A DNA stretch of 53,315 nt, from positions 1 to 53,315 of the forward strand of contig JAMXLO010000142.1 in NCBI GenBank assembly GCA_024280945.1. Direction: 5' to 3'. A model generated the notes under the pieces. That model was not told the origin of the DNA. It did no database searches and saw only the letters and a list, made by a program, of their open reading frames with translations. The position numbers and the translations under genes are program-made. Below are positions 8,940 through 17,281 of the stretch, in pieces. Numbering within the stretch: the first letter of the stretch is position 1; the number at the start of each line of letters is the position of its first letter. The DNA comes from Acetobacteraceae bacterium (GTDB lineage Bacteria; Pseudomonadota; Alphaproteobacteria; Acetobacterales; Acetobacteraceae).

Positions 8940-10970
8940 ATGCCGCTCGTTCTCAGAGCGATCTTCTTCATCCTGTTTGCCTCCTGGGGCTGGCCTCTGG
9001 CGGCGTTGGAAAGCGCGCCGGTGGCCAGCGCACATGCCACCGCGACTCTGGTCTCCGACGTCGACTCGGTCGAACTCGGAAAGCCATTCCATCTCGGGCT
9101 CCGGCTGCGGCTGGCAGACGGCTGGCACACCTATTGGCGCAATCCAGGCGATGCCGGAGTGGCACCCGAACTGACGTTGGAATTGCCCGAGGGGGCGAGT
9201 GCCGGACCAATCGCCTGGCCGACGCCTGCGCGTGTGGCCGAGGGATCTTTGATGACCTACGCCTATACGGGCGAGGTGCTGTTGCCAGTGACCGTCACGC
9301 CGCCCTCGTCTAGGGGTGCCTTCAGCGTGAAGGCGCATGCCGCGTGGCTGGTCTGTCGCGAGATCTGCGTGCCCGAGGAGGCCAACTTCCAACTCGAGCT
9401 GCCTGTCGGCGTTGCGACGCCTTCCGCTCAGGCCACGCTGTTCGCCGCCAGTGAGCGCCGGATGCCGCGACCGTCGCCGTGGTCAGCGATCGTGAATCGC
9501 GAAGGGACCCTATGGCTGCGGGGTCCGGAGCTTACTCCGCAGACGGTGGTTGACGCCTGGTTCATCCCCGACAAGCCGGGTTCGATTCGCGACAGTGCGG
9601 CCCAGCCGCTGACGGTTTGGGAGGGCGGCTTCACCCTGGCTCTTCGTCCGGGCCCCGCGTTCCAATCGGAAGACGGGCTTTCCGGGCTGCTTTCGGTCCG
9701 CGACCGCAGCGGGGTCGAGACCGACGTCGAGGTACAGGCCGAGCCCGGTTCGGTGCCGGCACCCGCCACGATGCGGCTCAGCCGCATCGTGGGCGTGGCG
9801 TTTCTCGGCGGGTTGATCCTGAACCTGATGCCCTGTGTGTTTCCCATTCTTGCACTGAAGGTGCTGGGCTTGACGGGGGTCGCGCGCGGCAAGGCCCACC
9901 GACAGGCGATCGCCTACACCGGGGGCGTGCTGGTTGCCTTCGCCGGCCTGGGGGGTGCCCTGCTTGCGGCCCGCACAGCAGGCACTGCCGCCGGCTGGGG
10001 ATTCCAATTCCAGTCGCCAGTTTTCGTGACGGCGATGGCGTGGCTGCTGTTCGGTGTCGGCCTGAACCTGTCGGGTGTGTACGAGGTCGGCACTGGACTG
10101 GTGCGTACTGGACAGGGTCTGAACGTAGCTTCGGCGCAGCTCGGCAGCTTCCTCACCGGCCTTCTCGCCGTGGTCGTGGCGACGCCGTGCACTGCTCCGT
10201 TCATGGGCGTGGCCATCGCGGCCGGACTGGCTGCCCCTCCTGCGGTGACGATGCTGGTCTTCCTCGCCATGGGGCTTGGCCTCGCGGCGCCCTACGCCGT
10301 GCTGGCCGTGGCGCCGGCGCTATGGCGGGTGGCGCCGAAACCGGGGCGCTGGATGGAAGTGCTGCGCCAGGCGCTGGCCTTTCCAATGTATGCAGCGAGT
10401 GCCTGGCTGGTGTGGGTGGTGAGCCAGGAGGCGGGGTCGTCCGGCGTTCTCGCGGCGGTTGCCGGGTTGGTGCTGTTGGGCTTTGCCGGCTGGGTGCTGG
10501 GTGTGACCCAGACGGGCGGTAACCGCATTCGCCGCATAGGTCAGACCGCAACCGCCGTGGCGCTGCTTGCGGCACTGACGGTGCTGAGCGGTGTCACGCC
10601 AGCGACCGATGCAGACGCGCGGACCGCCGAAGCAGGAGCGGAGCCATTCAGTGCCGCGCGCCTCGCCAGCCTGCGCGCGGAGGGGCGGCCGGTGTTCGTC
10701 AACATGACCGCGGCCTGGTGCGTCACCTGCCTGGTGAATGAGCGGGTGGCGATAGGCACCGATGCGGTCCGTCGTGCCTTCGCCGAACGCCACATCACCT
10801 ACCTGAAGGGCGATTGGACGCGACAGGACCCGAAGATCAGCGAGTACTTGCGCGAGAACGGCCGTGATGGCGTGCCGCTCTACGTCTATTACCCAGCGCA
10901 CGGCCCGCCCGAAGTGCTGCCGCAGATTCTGACCGAGAATGCCGTGCTGGATGAGCTGAACCGGGGTTAG
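8940..10970 (+). CDS. protein-disulfide reductase, DsbD/ScsB type
   Basis: Membrane protein that passes electrons from cytoplasmic thioredoxin to periplasmic or exported thiol proteins. ATG 8940 was chosen because it gives a signal peptide (MPLVLRAIFFILFASWGWP) and follows a GGGGACA ribosome site. The frame is open further upstream to 8874, inside hrpB. In order are an N-terminal periplasmic domain of the ScsB/DsbD-alpha type (to about residue 270) and an eight-helix DsbD-beta domain with the two electron-carrying cysteines in LNLMPCVFP and VVATPCTAPFMG. A C-terminal thioredoxin-like domain has Cys594-x-x-Cys597 (AWCVTCLVNER). About 676 residues, full length. The larger N-terminal domain favours the ScsB-like group over classical DsbD. 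Confidence 0.92.
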   Translation: MPLVLRAIFFILFASWGWPLAALESAPVASAHATATLVSDVDSVELGKPFHLGLRLRLADGWHTYWRNPGDAGVAPELTLELPEGASAGPIAWPTPARVAEGSLMTYAYTGEVLLPVTVTPPSSRGAFSVKAHAAWLVCREICVPEEANFQLELPVGVATPSAQATLFAASERRMPRPSPWSAIVNREGTLWLRGPELTPQTVVDAWFIPDKPGSIRDSAAQPLTVWEGGFTLALRPGPAFQSEDGLSGLLSVRDRSGVETDVEVQAEPGSVPAPATMRLSRIVGVAFLGGLILNLMPCVFPILALKVLGLTGVARGKAHRQAIAYTGGVLVAFAGLGGALLAARTAGTAAGWGFQFQSPVFVTAMAWLLFGVGLNLSGVYEVGTGLVRTGQGLNVASAQLGSFLTGLLAVVVATPCTAPFMGVAIAAGLAAPPAVTMLVFLAMGLGLAAPYAVLAVAPALWRVAPKPGRWMEVLRQALAFPMYAASAWLVWVVSQEAGSSGVLAAVAGLVLLGFAGWVLGVTQTGGNRIRRIGQTATAVALLAALTVLSGVTPATDADARTAEAGAEPFSAARLASLRAEGRPVFVNMTAAWCVTCLVNERVAIGTDAVRRAFAERHITYLKGDWTRQDPKISEYLRENGRDGVPLYVYYPAHGPPEVLPQILTENAVLDELNRG

Positions 10971-11171
10971 TCGTGCAGGCAACCCTGTAAAATCAGGCTT
11001 CTGTCGTGTCAGGAATTAAAGCGCGACGATCGTCGTTTGCGATTTTTGGATAGTCTCGTGCGCGTTTCGACCAAGGCGAACATAGCACCGGCCGCGACGC
11101 ATCGTCGTTGTTGACCCGCCGCGCTCTATCACCGACTGTTGCGGCCGCATCCATTGAGGCGCGGGGCTTTC

Positions 11172-13004
11172 GTGCAGACGGCGACGCTCGCTGACCGACA
11201 AGCCAAAGCGGTGCGCGCTGCTCAGCTTCATTCGTCGTTCGAGCACTTGCCGTTGACGTTGACCGCAACGGTGATCAACAGCCTGCTGGTCGGGTTTGTC
11301 GAGGCGTCAGTGGTGCCATGGGCGATCATTGCGGCCTGGATCGGCCTTGTGATGGTCCTTTCGGCGCTCCGCGTAGGCCTGTGGTACGCGCATCGGCGCG
11401 TCGCTGTCGGAATTTCGCCGAAAGTTGGGTGGGCTACCCTGGCCACCATTGGCACTCTGCTTTCCGGAGTGTTGTGGGGCTGCACGCCGCTGCTGTTTGC
11501 GCCGTCGGACCAAGCGCATCTTTTGTTCCTGGCTTTCGTCCTGGCGGGAATGTCCGCAGGTGCCGCGACCGTCCATGCGGCGCACTTTCCTTCTGTCGTC
11601 GCATTCATCGTCCCGGCGATTGCGCCGCTCGCTGCGACATTCTTCGTCCTGGGCGGCCGCCTGCAAATCGTCTCGGGTGTGATGACGGTCATCTTCGGCA
11701 TTTCGTTGTGCGTTGCCAGCACGCGGTTCGGGAAATGGTTTCGTGCCACGACGAAAGCGCAATTGAGCCTCGCGGCAAGGACGGAGGAACTCGACCAGAC
11801 AAACATGCGATTGACCGCGGAGATCTCCAGCCATCGCTCCACCCAGGCGAAATTCCTGCAGGCACAGAAACTTGAAGCGATCGGCCGCCTGACCGCAGGG
11901 ATTGCACATGACTTCAACAATCTACTGATGGCGATCAGCGGTGCCGGCGGCTTGATCGCGATGAAGTCCGGTGGGGAAGAAGCGTATGCGCCATATCTCG
12001 CCACGATCATGCAATCGATTGAAAGAGGAACCACGCTGACCCGTCGGCTGCTCGCGTTTGGCCGTCAGCAGGCACTGACGCCGCGGACCGCGGATATAAA
12101 CGGGGTCTTGTCCGGTTTGCAGGACCTGCTGCTTGCCACCCTGGCTGGATATGGCCGGCTCGACTTTCAGCCGTCCGCGAGCCGGGTCACCGCGTTTGTC
12201 GACGTGAACCAGCTGGAGCAGGCAGTCCTCAACCTGGTCATAAATGCACGGGATGCGATGCCGGATGGCGGGCTTGTCACGATCCGGACCGCCAATGTCG
12301 AGCTTTCCGGCAACGAGGCCGGTGCTGAAGGCCTGTTCGGGCGGTTTGCGCTCGTCGCCGTTTCCGATACCGGAGCGGGAATGCCGGAGGACGTCCGGCA
12401 GCGGGCGTTTGACCCATTCTTTACGACCAAGGGAGTGGGAGAGGGGTCTGGTCTCGGCTTGAGCCAGGTTTATGGCTTGGTGCAGCAATCGGGCGGAGCC
12501 ACCAAGATTGACTCCGAGCCAGGAAAAGGCACCACGGTCAGCATCTATTTGCCTGCAGGGGAAAAAGATACGTATAGCGAGCCCGCAAACTTGCGCTCGG
12601 TTCCTGGCCCGCGCGCTGATGTACGGTATGCGGGCTGCCATATTGTCTTGGTGGATGACGATGACGAGGTGCGCACTACCTTGGCGGCGATGCTCGATGC
12701 AGCTGGCTACGTCGTCATGTCCTTCCGTAGTCCGTTGCGGGCACTCGAGGAGCTTAGGAGCCAGCGCCCAGTACACCTTGTGATCGCGGACTTCGCCATG
12801 CCTGAGCTGCGCGGCGACGAGTTAGCCGCCCAGGCGCGACGCTTACGTCGCGGCATCCCTGTTGTTTTCGTCACTGGTTACGCGGAGCCGTCAAGGCTTC
12901 GTCTTGAGCCGTGGGTACTGGAAAAGCCATTCAAGGCATCCGCGCTGCTCGAGATCATCGAGCACGCGATAGCTGACGCTGAAGCACTGACATCCAAAGT
13001 TTGA
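11172..13004 (+). CDS. membrane hybrid histidine kinase with C-terminal receiver
   Basis: Sensor kinase with an N-terminal membrane region of about six hydrophobic segments (residues about 25-190) and little periplasmic sequence. A short coiled linker follows, then HisKA with phosphoacceptor His246 (TAGIAHDFNNLLMAI), a HATPase domain (NLVINARDAMPDGG, DTGAGMP, GSGLGLSQVYG) and a receiver domain with Asp540 (VIADFAMPELRG) and Lys in EKPF. Residue numbers are from GTG 11172, preferred over in-frame TTG codons at 11139 and 11154 because it follows a purine-rich stretch; the start is uncertain. The HDFNN-type H-box is typical of NtrB-like and blue-light-type hybrid kinases. No cognate regulator lies beside it, so its output is unknown. 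Confidence 0.9.
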   Translation: MQTATLADRQAKAVRAAQLHSSFEHLPLTLTATVINSLLVGFVEASVVPWAIIAAWIGLVMVLSALRVGLWYAHRRVAVGISPKVGWATLATIGTLLSGVLWGCTPLLFAPSDQAHLLFLAFVLAGMSAGAATVHAAHFPSVVAFIVPAIAPLAATFFVLGGRLQIVSGVMTVIFGISLCVASTRFGKWFRATTKAQLSLAARTEELDQTNMRLTAEISSHRSTQAKFLQAQKLEAIGRLTAGIAHDFNNLLMAISGAGGLIAMKSGGEEAYAPYLATIMQSIERGTTLTRRLLAFGRQQALTPRTADINGVLSGLQDLLLATLAGYGRLDFQPSASRVTAFVDVNQLEQAVLNLVINARDAMPDGGLVTIRTANVELSGNEAGAEGLFGRFALVAVSDTGAGMPEDVRQRAFDPFFTTKGVGEGSGLGLSQVYGLVQQSGGATKIDSEPGKGTTVSIYLPAGEKDTYSEPANLRSVPGPRADVRYAGCHIVLVDDDDEVRTTLAAMLDAAGYVVMSFRSPLRALEELRSQRPVHLVIADFAMPELRGDELAAQARRLRRGIPVVFVTGYAEPSRLRLEPWVLEKPFKASALLEIIEHAIADAEALTSKV

Positions 13005-13036
13005 CGGCGCATAACGGGGACGAGGCACGGACCTTC

Positions 13037-13053
13037 GCCCCCGCATCTGGGGC
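13037..13053. terminator. possible hairpin terminator between convergent genes
   Basis: GCCCC (13037-13041), a seven-base loop, then GGGGC (13049-13053), followed on the plus strand by TGGTTCTTG. It lies in the short gap between the stop of the hybrid kinase and the stop of the minus-strand dioxygenase. The stem is only five base pairs, so this is tentative. Confidence 0.35.
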
Positions 13054-13076
13054 TGGTTCTTGTACGACGGACCGGT

Positions 13077-14147
13077 TCACGCCGGATATGACACGAAGCA
13101 TTTCTCCGACATGAAGATGTGTGTCTCCGCATAGTCGTGGATCACTGGTTCCCTGCGACCGAGGCCTTCCATCGCGCCGACCAAAGTCATCCAGTTCAGC
13201 ATCTCGTGCTGGCCGGCCTGTTCCATCTGCTTCAACGGTCGCTGCCGCCAGTAAGCATAGTCACCACTGGACAGCGCATCGAACATCAGCCGGTCAGCCT
13301 TGTGGTCCGGCCAGAGGTAGCCGTTTGTCGGCGACAGGAAGCAGTGCGACCAGCTCGACGACGCAATCAGTGCCACGCGCCACGGCGATTCCGCCAGGAT
13401 TTCAGCCACCGCGCGTCCAACGTCCATGCAGCGCCACGGCTGCGGTGCCGGCGGGTCGGGCAGCTCGCGTTCATCGCGTGGCGGAACGAACAGCGCCGCC
13501 ATGCCGCCCTTGGCATGGATCAGGTTGCGGCCGTAGCAGTTGATTGCGAACGGCAGCACCGGCCATGGAAAACCGCGCCGGTCCCAATCGAGATACAACA
13601 GCGTATTGGTGAACGCGTGCGCCAGGCCGTCCACATGCAGCGGCTTGTAGGCATACGCCATGTCGATGCCGCGCTCGATCAGTGCGCCCGCCAGATGCTT
13701 CGCCGCATCGCGCGCGCCGCGCAGCTTCATCGTCCACTCGCCTCGCTCTCCCCACCGGTTCGGCTTGCCGCCGTTGCCGTTGTGCCACGGCTTCAATGCG
13801 AATTCCTGATCCAGGCCGAACACGCAGAACGCCGGTATTATGTCCTCGCGGAAATTTTCGTACTGATCGTCGCCCCAGATCAGCACGAGATCAGGATTGA
13901 AATCGTCGAGCGCCCGGCGAATGGCGCGGAAGTCGTCCGCCATGCGCGCGCCGTAGCGTCGCGCTGCGGAAACGCCACCGTCGTTGCCCAGTTCTGTCAG
14001 CAACTCCGCAGGCCAGTTGGCGCGGTCCTTGTAATGCGCGGGAACGTTCGGTGCGGTGAGCAAATGATGGAAGCCGCCAGGCAGTTTCTCATCAGGCTGC
14101 AGCAGGCCAGGATAATGCGTGCAGCCCAGTCCGATGATCTCGGCCAT
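13077..14147 (-). CDS. extradiol ring-cleavage dioxygenase, class III (LigB-like) family
   Basis: Probable non-heme iron dioxygenase of the LigB superfamily, which opens catechol-type rings. Supporting features are the N-terminal metal-site-like GLGCTHYPG segment, a central LVLIWGDDQYENF strand, a histidine-containing PLHVDGLAHAFTNTLLYLDW region and a C-terminal LIASSSWSHCFLS segment typical of the fold. At 356 residues it is longer than minimal LigB subunits, as in the single-chain group. The start at ATG 14147 is preceded by an AGGAGCAAA-type ribosome site. It is divergent from a flavin-dependent monooxygenase gene, which suggests a shared catabolic role for an aromatic or cyclic compound. 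The substrate is unknown. Confidence 0.83.
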   Translation of the reverse strand: MAEIIGLGCTHYPGLLQPDEKLPGGFHHLLTAPNVPAHYKDRANWPAELLTELGNDGGVSAARRYGARMADDFRAIRRALDDFNPDLVLIWGDDQYENFREDIIPAFCVFGLDQEFALKPWHNGNGGKPNRWGERGEWTMKLRGARDAAKHLAGALIERGIDMAYAYKPLHVDGLAHAFTNTLLYLDWDRRGFPWPVLPFAINCYGRNLIHAKGGMAALFVPPRDERELPDPPAPQPWRCMDVGRAVAEILAESPWRVALIASSSWSHCFLSPTNGYLWPDHKADRLMFDALSSGDYAYWRQRPLKQMEQAGQHEMLNWMTLVGAMEGLGRREPVIHDYAETHIFMSEKCFVSYPA

Positions 14148-14264
14148 GTGTTTGCTCCTTGTTTTCTTGTCGTTTGCGCCTCCGTGGCCGCAAGCTAGGC
14201 GCGATCAGGCCGGGTTGCCAAGTCCGCGTGCGGCTAGGATGCTGACCCTACGGAGGACAGAGCC

Positions 14265-15455
14265 ATGCTCAAGCAGTTCGACAGCTCGTACGCCGGCCAT
14301 ATCGACCTGGAGAACGTCGGCTATGGAGGCACGCCAATCAACGACCGACGCTATCCAAATGAAAAGCTCGCGACCGCGCTGGGCAAGGCGCAGTCGATGG
14401 CGGTGCTGATGGACCGGCTGGGCTACGGCAGTTTCTGGATGGCGGAGCACCATTTCCAGCCCGAAGGCACCGAGTGCATCCCGAATGTGCTGATGATGGC
14501 GCTGCATCTGACGCATGTGACCAAGCGCCTGAAGATCGGTTGTGGCTTCAACATTACGCCGATGTGGCATCCGCTGCGTCTCGCCGAAGACTATGCAATG
14601 GCAGACATCCTGTCCGGTGGACGGGTCATCTTCGGCGTCGGGCGTGGCTATCACACGCGCGAGGTGGAATCCTTCGGTGCGCCGCTGCTGGACCAGGCAG
14701 CCAACCGCGAGCTGTTCGAGGAACAGGTCGACATCATCTTCAAGGCGTTCAACAACGAATCGTTCAGCCACAAGGGCAAGCACTATACGCTGCCTCCGGA
14801 GGTGCCTTATCGCGGCTATGCGCTGAAGGAACTGACATTGGTGCCGCGTCCGGCGCGCCTGCCGGTGGAATGCTGGCAGCCGATCCAGGGCGGCACGCAG
14901 CGCGCGCTCGACTTCATGGCCAAGCACGGCATTCGCGGCGTGATCGGCGGCGGCTCGGCCGAAGGTGGCGCAGTGCACAAGTCGATGGTGGACTTCCAGG
15001 CGGCCTATGCGCGCGCGGGCAAACACATCGAACTGGGCGAACGCATGGCACTGGGCTTCCAGTTCTACCTGGCGGACAGCCTCGAAAAGGGCCTGAAAGT
15101 TGCGGCAAAATACTACGAAGAGAACATGAAGATGTTCGGCGAACTGCGCCTGGTGCGCGCGCTGACCGATGAGCAGATCGAGATCATGCGTGATCCGAAG
15201 CGTGCGCCCACGGCAAAGCTGCCGCGCATCGAGGATGCGGTGAAGGCGGGCGGCTTCCTCACCGGCAGACCGGCTGATGTCATCGAATCCCTGAAGAAGC
15301 TCGAAGAGCGCTACCCTGGCCTGGATCGCGTCACCGTCAGCCTCTCGGTCGGCGTGCCGCTGGCCGAGGCGCTGGAGCAGCTCGAGTGGTTCGCACGAGA
15401 CGTCATGCCGGCGTTCAAGGGGGCCAAGGTCGAGGCCTCTGTGATGGCGAATTGA
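14265..15455 (+). CDS. LLM-class (luciferase-like) flavin-dependent oxidoreductase
   Basis: FMN-dependent monooxygenase with a TIM-barrel fold that uses reduced flavin from a partner reductase. Typical features are YGSFWMAEHHFQPEG near residues 50-65, LKIGCGFNITPMWHPLRLAED, GRVIFGVGRGYHTREVE, and the C-terminal FLTGRPADVIESLKKLEERYPGLD segment that closes the barrel. The length of 396 residues is normal for the family. ATG 14265 has a strong GGAGGACAG ribosome site. It is divergent from the extradiol dioxygenase with a gap of 117 bases that must hold both promoters. The substrate is not predictable from sequence. Nearby nitroreductase and P450 genes give a general oxidative-catabolism setting. 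Confidence 0.92.
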   Translation: MLKQFDSSYAGHIDLENVGYGGTPINDRRYPNEKLATALGKAQSMAVLMDRLGYGSFWMAEHHFQPEGTECIPNVLMMALHLTHVTKRLKIGCGFNITPMWHPLRLAEDYAMADILSGGRVIFGVGRGYHTREVESFGAPLLDQAANRELFEEQVDIIFKAFNNESFSHKGKHYTLPPEVPYRGYALKELTLVPRPARLPVECWQPIQGGTQRALDFMAKHGIRGVIGGGSAEGGAVHKSMVDFQAAYARAGKHIELGERMALGFQFYLADSLEKGLKVAAKYYEENMKMFGELRLVRALTDEQIEIMRDPKRAPTAKLPRIEDAVKAGGFLTGRPADVIESLKKLEERYPGLDRVTVSLSVGVPLAEALEQLEWFARDVMPAFKGAKVEASVMAN

Positions 15456-15467
15456 GGAGGCTCGCGC

Positions 15468-16154
15468 TCAGGCCTTCTGCGACGGCATGACGCCGGCGAT
15501 CTCCACCAGCAGCTTGCGTAGGATCGCCGAACCGAATGACGCGGTATTGCGCGCGACGACGACAAAGCAGTCGGGACCGCCGATGACGTTGTCCCGATAG
15601 TATTTTTCCAGGTCCGGCTCGACCTCGGTGATCGGCAAGCCGTTGACGGTGATGCCCGCGGCCACCGCGGCATCGCGCGCCTGGGTCACCGGGCGGCCGT
15701 CATTGTTGGCGCCGTCGCCGGAGATATCGATCACCCGGCGCGTCGCACTGAAGCCGCTGCTCTGCAACAGCCTGGCGCAGAAGTCGATCGCGCCGCTGAT
15801 CGAGGTCCAGCCGGGGACCGGCCTCAGTGCGCCCTGCACGCCTTGACAGAATCGACGGATGCTCGCCTCGTCCTCGATCACCTGCCAGGGCACTGTCTGG
15901 TCCTGTCGCCGCGCATCCGTCCAGGTGACAAAGGTCAGCCCGATCCGACCGTGCCATCCGCCGCGCACCGCCTCGAGAAAGGACGGATGGCTGATCGCGT
16001 CCAGGTAACCCTGGATCTGCATGCTCAATCGTTCCTCGCTGATGCTGCCGGAACTGTCCACCGCCAGCACGAGAGCAATGTCGACCGCGGGGCGCGGTCC
16101 TATGACATCGGCTCGCATCGTCAACTTCGTCCAGCGCTGTCGTCGGATCGCCAT
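15468..16154 (-). CDS. DUF1194 family protein (von Willebrand A-like fold)
   Basis: The sequence DIALVLAVDSSGSISEER carries the metal-ion-dependent adhesion motif DxSxS of VWA-type domains. It continues with VIDISGDGANNDGRP, the second MIDAS-like element, in the order seen in DUF1194 proteins. The C-terminal YYRDNVIGGPDCFVVVARN segment is also typical of that family. These proteins are usually exported, but the start region here (ATG 16154, or ATG 16118) shows no signal peptide and no hydrophobic segment, and none was found in other frames upstream. The N-terminus may have been lost or rewritten. The function of the family is unknown. It is convergent with the flavin monooxygenase, 12 bases away. 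Confidence 0.82.
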   Translation of the reverse strand: MAIRRQRWTKLTMRADVIGPRPAVDIALVLAVDSSGSISEERLSMQIQGYLDAISHPSFLEAVRGGWHGRIGLTFVTWTDARRQDQTVPWQVIEDEASIRRFCQGVQGALRPVPGWTSISGAIDFCARLLQSSGFSATRRVIDISGDGANNDGRPVTQARDAAVAAGITVNGLPITEVEPDLEKYYRDNVIGGPDCFVVVARNTASFGSAILRKLLVEIAGVMPSQKA

Positions 16155-16277
16155 ACTGACCTTCGCGCAGCTTGCCCGAAACCGGACCGGTGCGATGGAG
16201 TGTGGCTGCGATTGTCATTTACACCAAGCGGGCGGGTGGACTAGAGGCAGTGCCGTCCGCCTGGCCGATGCATTATC

Positions 16278-16353
16278 GCGTGATTCGGATCTCCGGCCGG
16301 GTCCCCATCGACACGTCGATTGGGAGCCCAATGCCGCCTCCGGTCATCGCGCC
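16278..16353 (+). repeat. dispersed repeat of about 75-80 bp, copy B
   Basis: Homologous to the reverse complement of 2689-2768, with long identical blocks (CTCCGGCCGGGTC, GTCGATTGGGAGCCC, CGGTCATC), scattered substitutions and a one-base indel. This copy ends about 20 bases before the cysD start codon and so lies in the cysD leader. Whether it contributes to transcription or is a passive mobile or REP-like element cannot be told from two copies. Confidence 0.75.
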
Positions 16354-16372
16354 CTAGGAGCTGAGTAACGTC

Positions 16373-17281
16373 TTGCAGACGACCCGTCCGCCGCACCTGA
16401 AAGCGCTCGAAGCCGAAAGCATTCATATCCTCCGCGAAGTTGTCGCTCAGGCGGACCGTCCTGTCATCCTCTATTCAATCGGCAAGGACTCGTCGGTGCT
16501 GCTGCATCTGGCTCGCAAGGCATTCTTCCCCGCCCGCGTTCCGTTTCCGCTGCTGCATATCGATACGACATGGAAGTTTCGTGACATGATATCGTTTCGT
16601 GACGCCACTGCGAAACGATACGGGTTGGATCTGCGTGTGCATACCAACCCCGACGGCCTGCGGCAGAACATCAACCCGTTCGATCACGGCAGCAACATCT
16701 ACACCCAGGTGATGAAGACCGATGCACTGAAGCAGGCACTGACCGAGGGGCGGTATGACGTTGCGATCGGCGGCGCGCGGCGCGACGAAGAGCGGTCGCG
16801 CGCCAAGGAGCGTGTGTTCTCGGTCCGCGGGCCCGGACACAGCTGGGATCCGAAACGGCAACGACCCGAATTGTGGCATCTCTACAACGGCAATCTGGCG
16901 CCGGGCGAGACGCTGCGCGTGTTCCCGCTGTCGAACTGGACCGAGCTCGACGTGTGGACCTACATCCTGGCCGAAAGCATCGACGTGGTGCCGCTGTATT
17001 TCGCCGCACCTCGTCCGACCGTGGAGCGGGATGGACTGGTCATCGTCGTCGATGACGACCGGATGCGGTTCAAGCCTGGCGAGCGCCCGGTGAGCCGCGT
17101 GGTGCGGTTCCGTTCACTCGGCTGCTATCCGCTGTCGGCGGCGGTCGAATCGGAGGCGGCCGATCTGAACGAGATCGTCGCTGAGATGCGTAACACGCGG
17201 GTCTCTGAACGCGCGGGGCGTTTGATCGACCAGGATCAGGACGCCTCCATGGAGAGGAAGAAGCGCGAGGGCTATTTCTGA
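16373..17281 (+). CDS. cysD: sulfate adenylyltransferase subunit 2
   Basis: Catalytic small subunit of ATP sulfurylase, which forms adenosine 5'-phosphosulfate (APS) from sulfate and ATP in the cytosol. The PP-loop pyrophosphatase motif is visible as [18 protein letters not shown] near residues 34-51. Further family blocks are [30 protein letters not shown] and the C-terminal [23 protein letters not shown] ending. At 302 residues it is full length. The likely start is TTG 16373, about 12 bases after AGGAG; no ATG is suitably placed. Its stop overlaps the cysNC start by one base (TGATG), so the two are translationally coupled. Confidence 0.96.
   Translation: MQTTRPPHLKALEAESIHILREVVAQADRPVILYSIGKDSSVLLHLARKAFFPARVPFPLLHIDTTWKFRDMISFRDATAKRYGLDLRVHTNPDGLRQNINPFDHGSNIYTQVMKTDALKQALTEGRYDVAIGGARRDEERSRAKERVFSVRGPGHSWDPKRQRPELWHLYNGNLAPGETLRVFPLSNWTELDVWTYILAESIDVVPLYFAAPRPTVERDGLVIVVDDDRMRFKPGERPVSRVVRFRSLGCYPLSAAVESEAADLNEIVAEMRNTRVSERAGRLIDQDQDASMERKKREGYF

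Noticed and set aside
9560-9600. GGGTTCGATTC, similar to a tRNA T-arm
   Set aside because: It lies inside the DsbD-type coding sequence, and no acceptor stem, D-arm or anticodon arm can be built around it.
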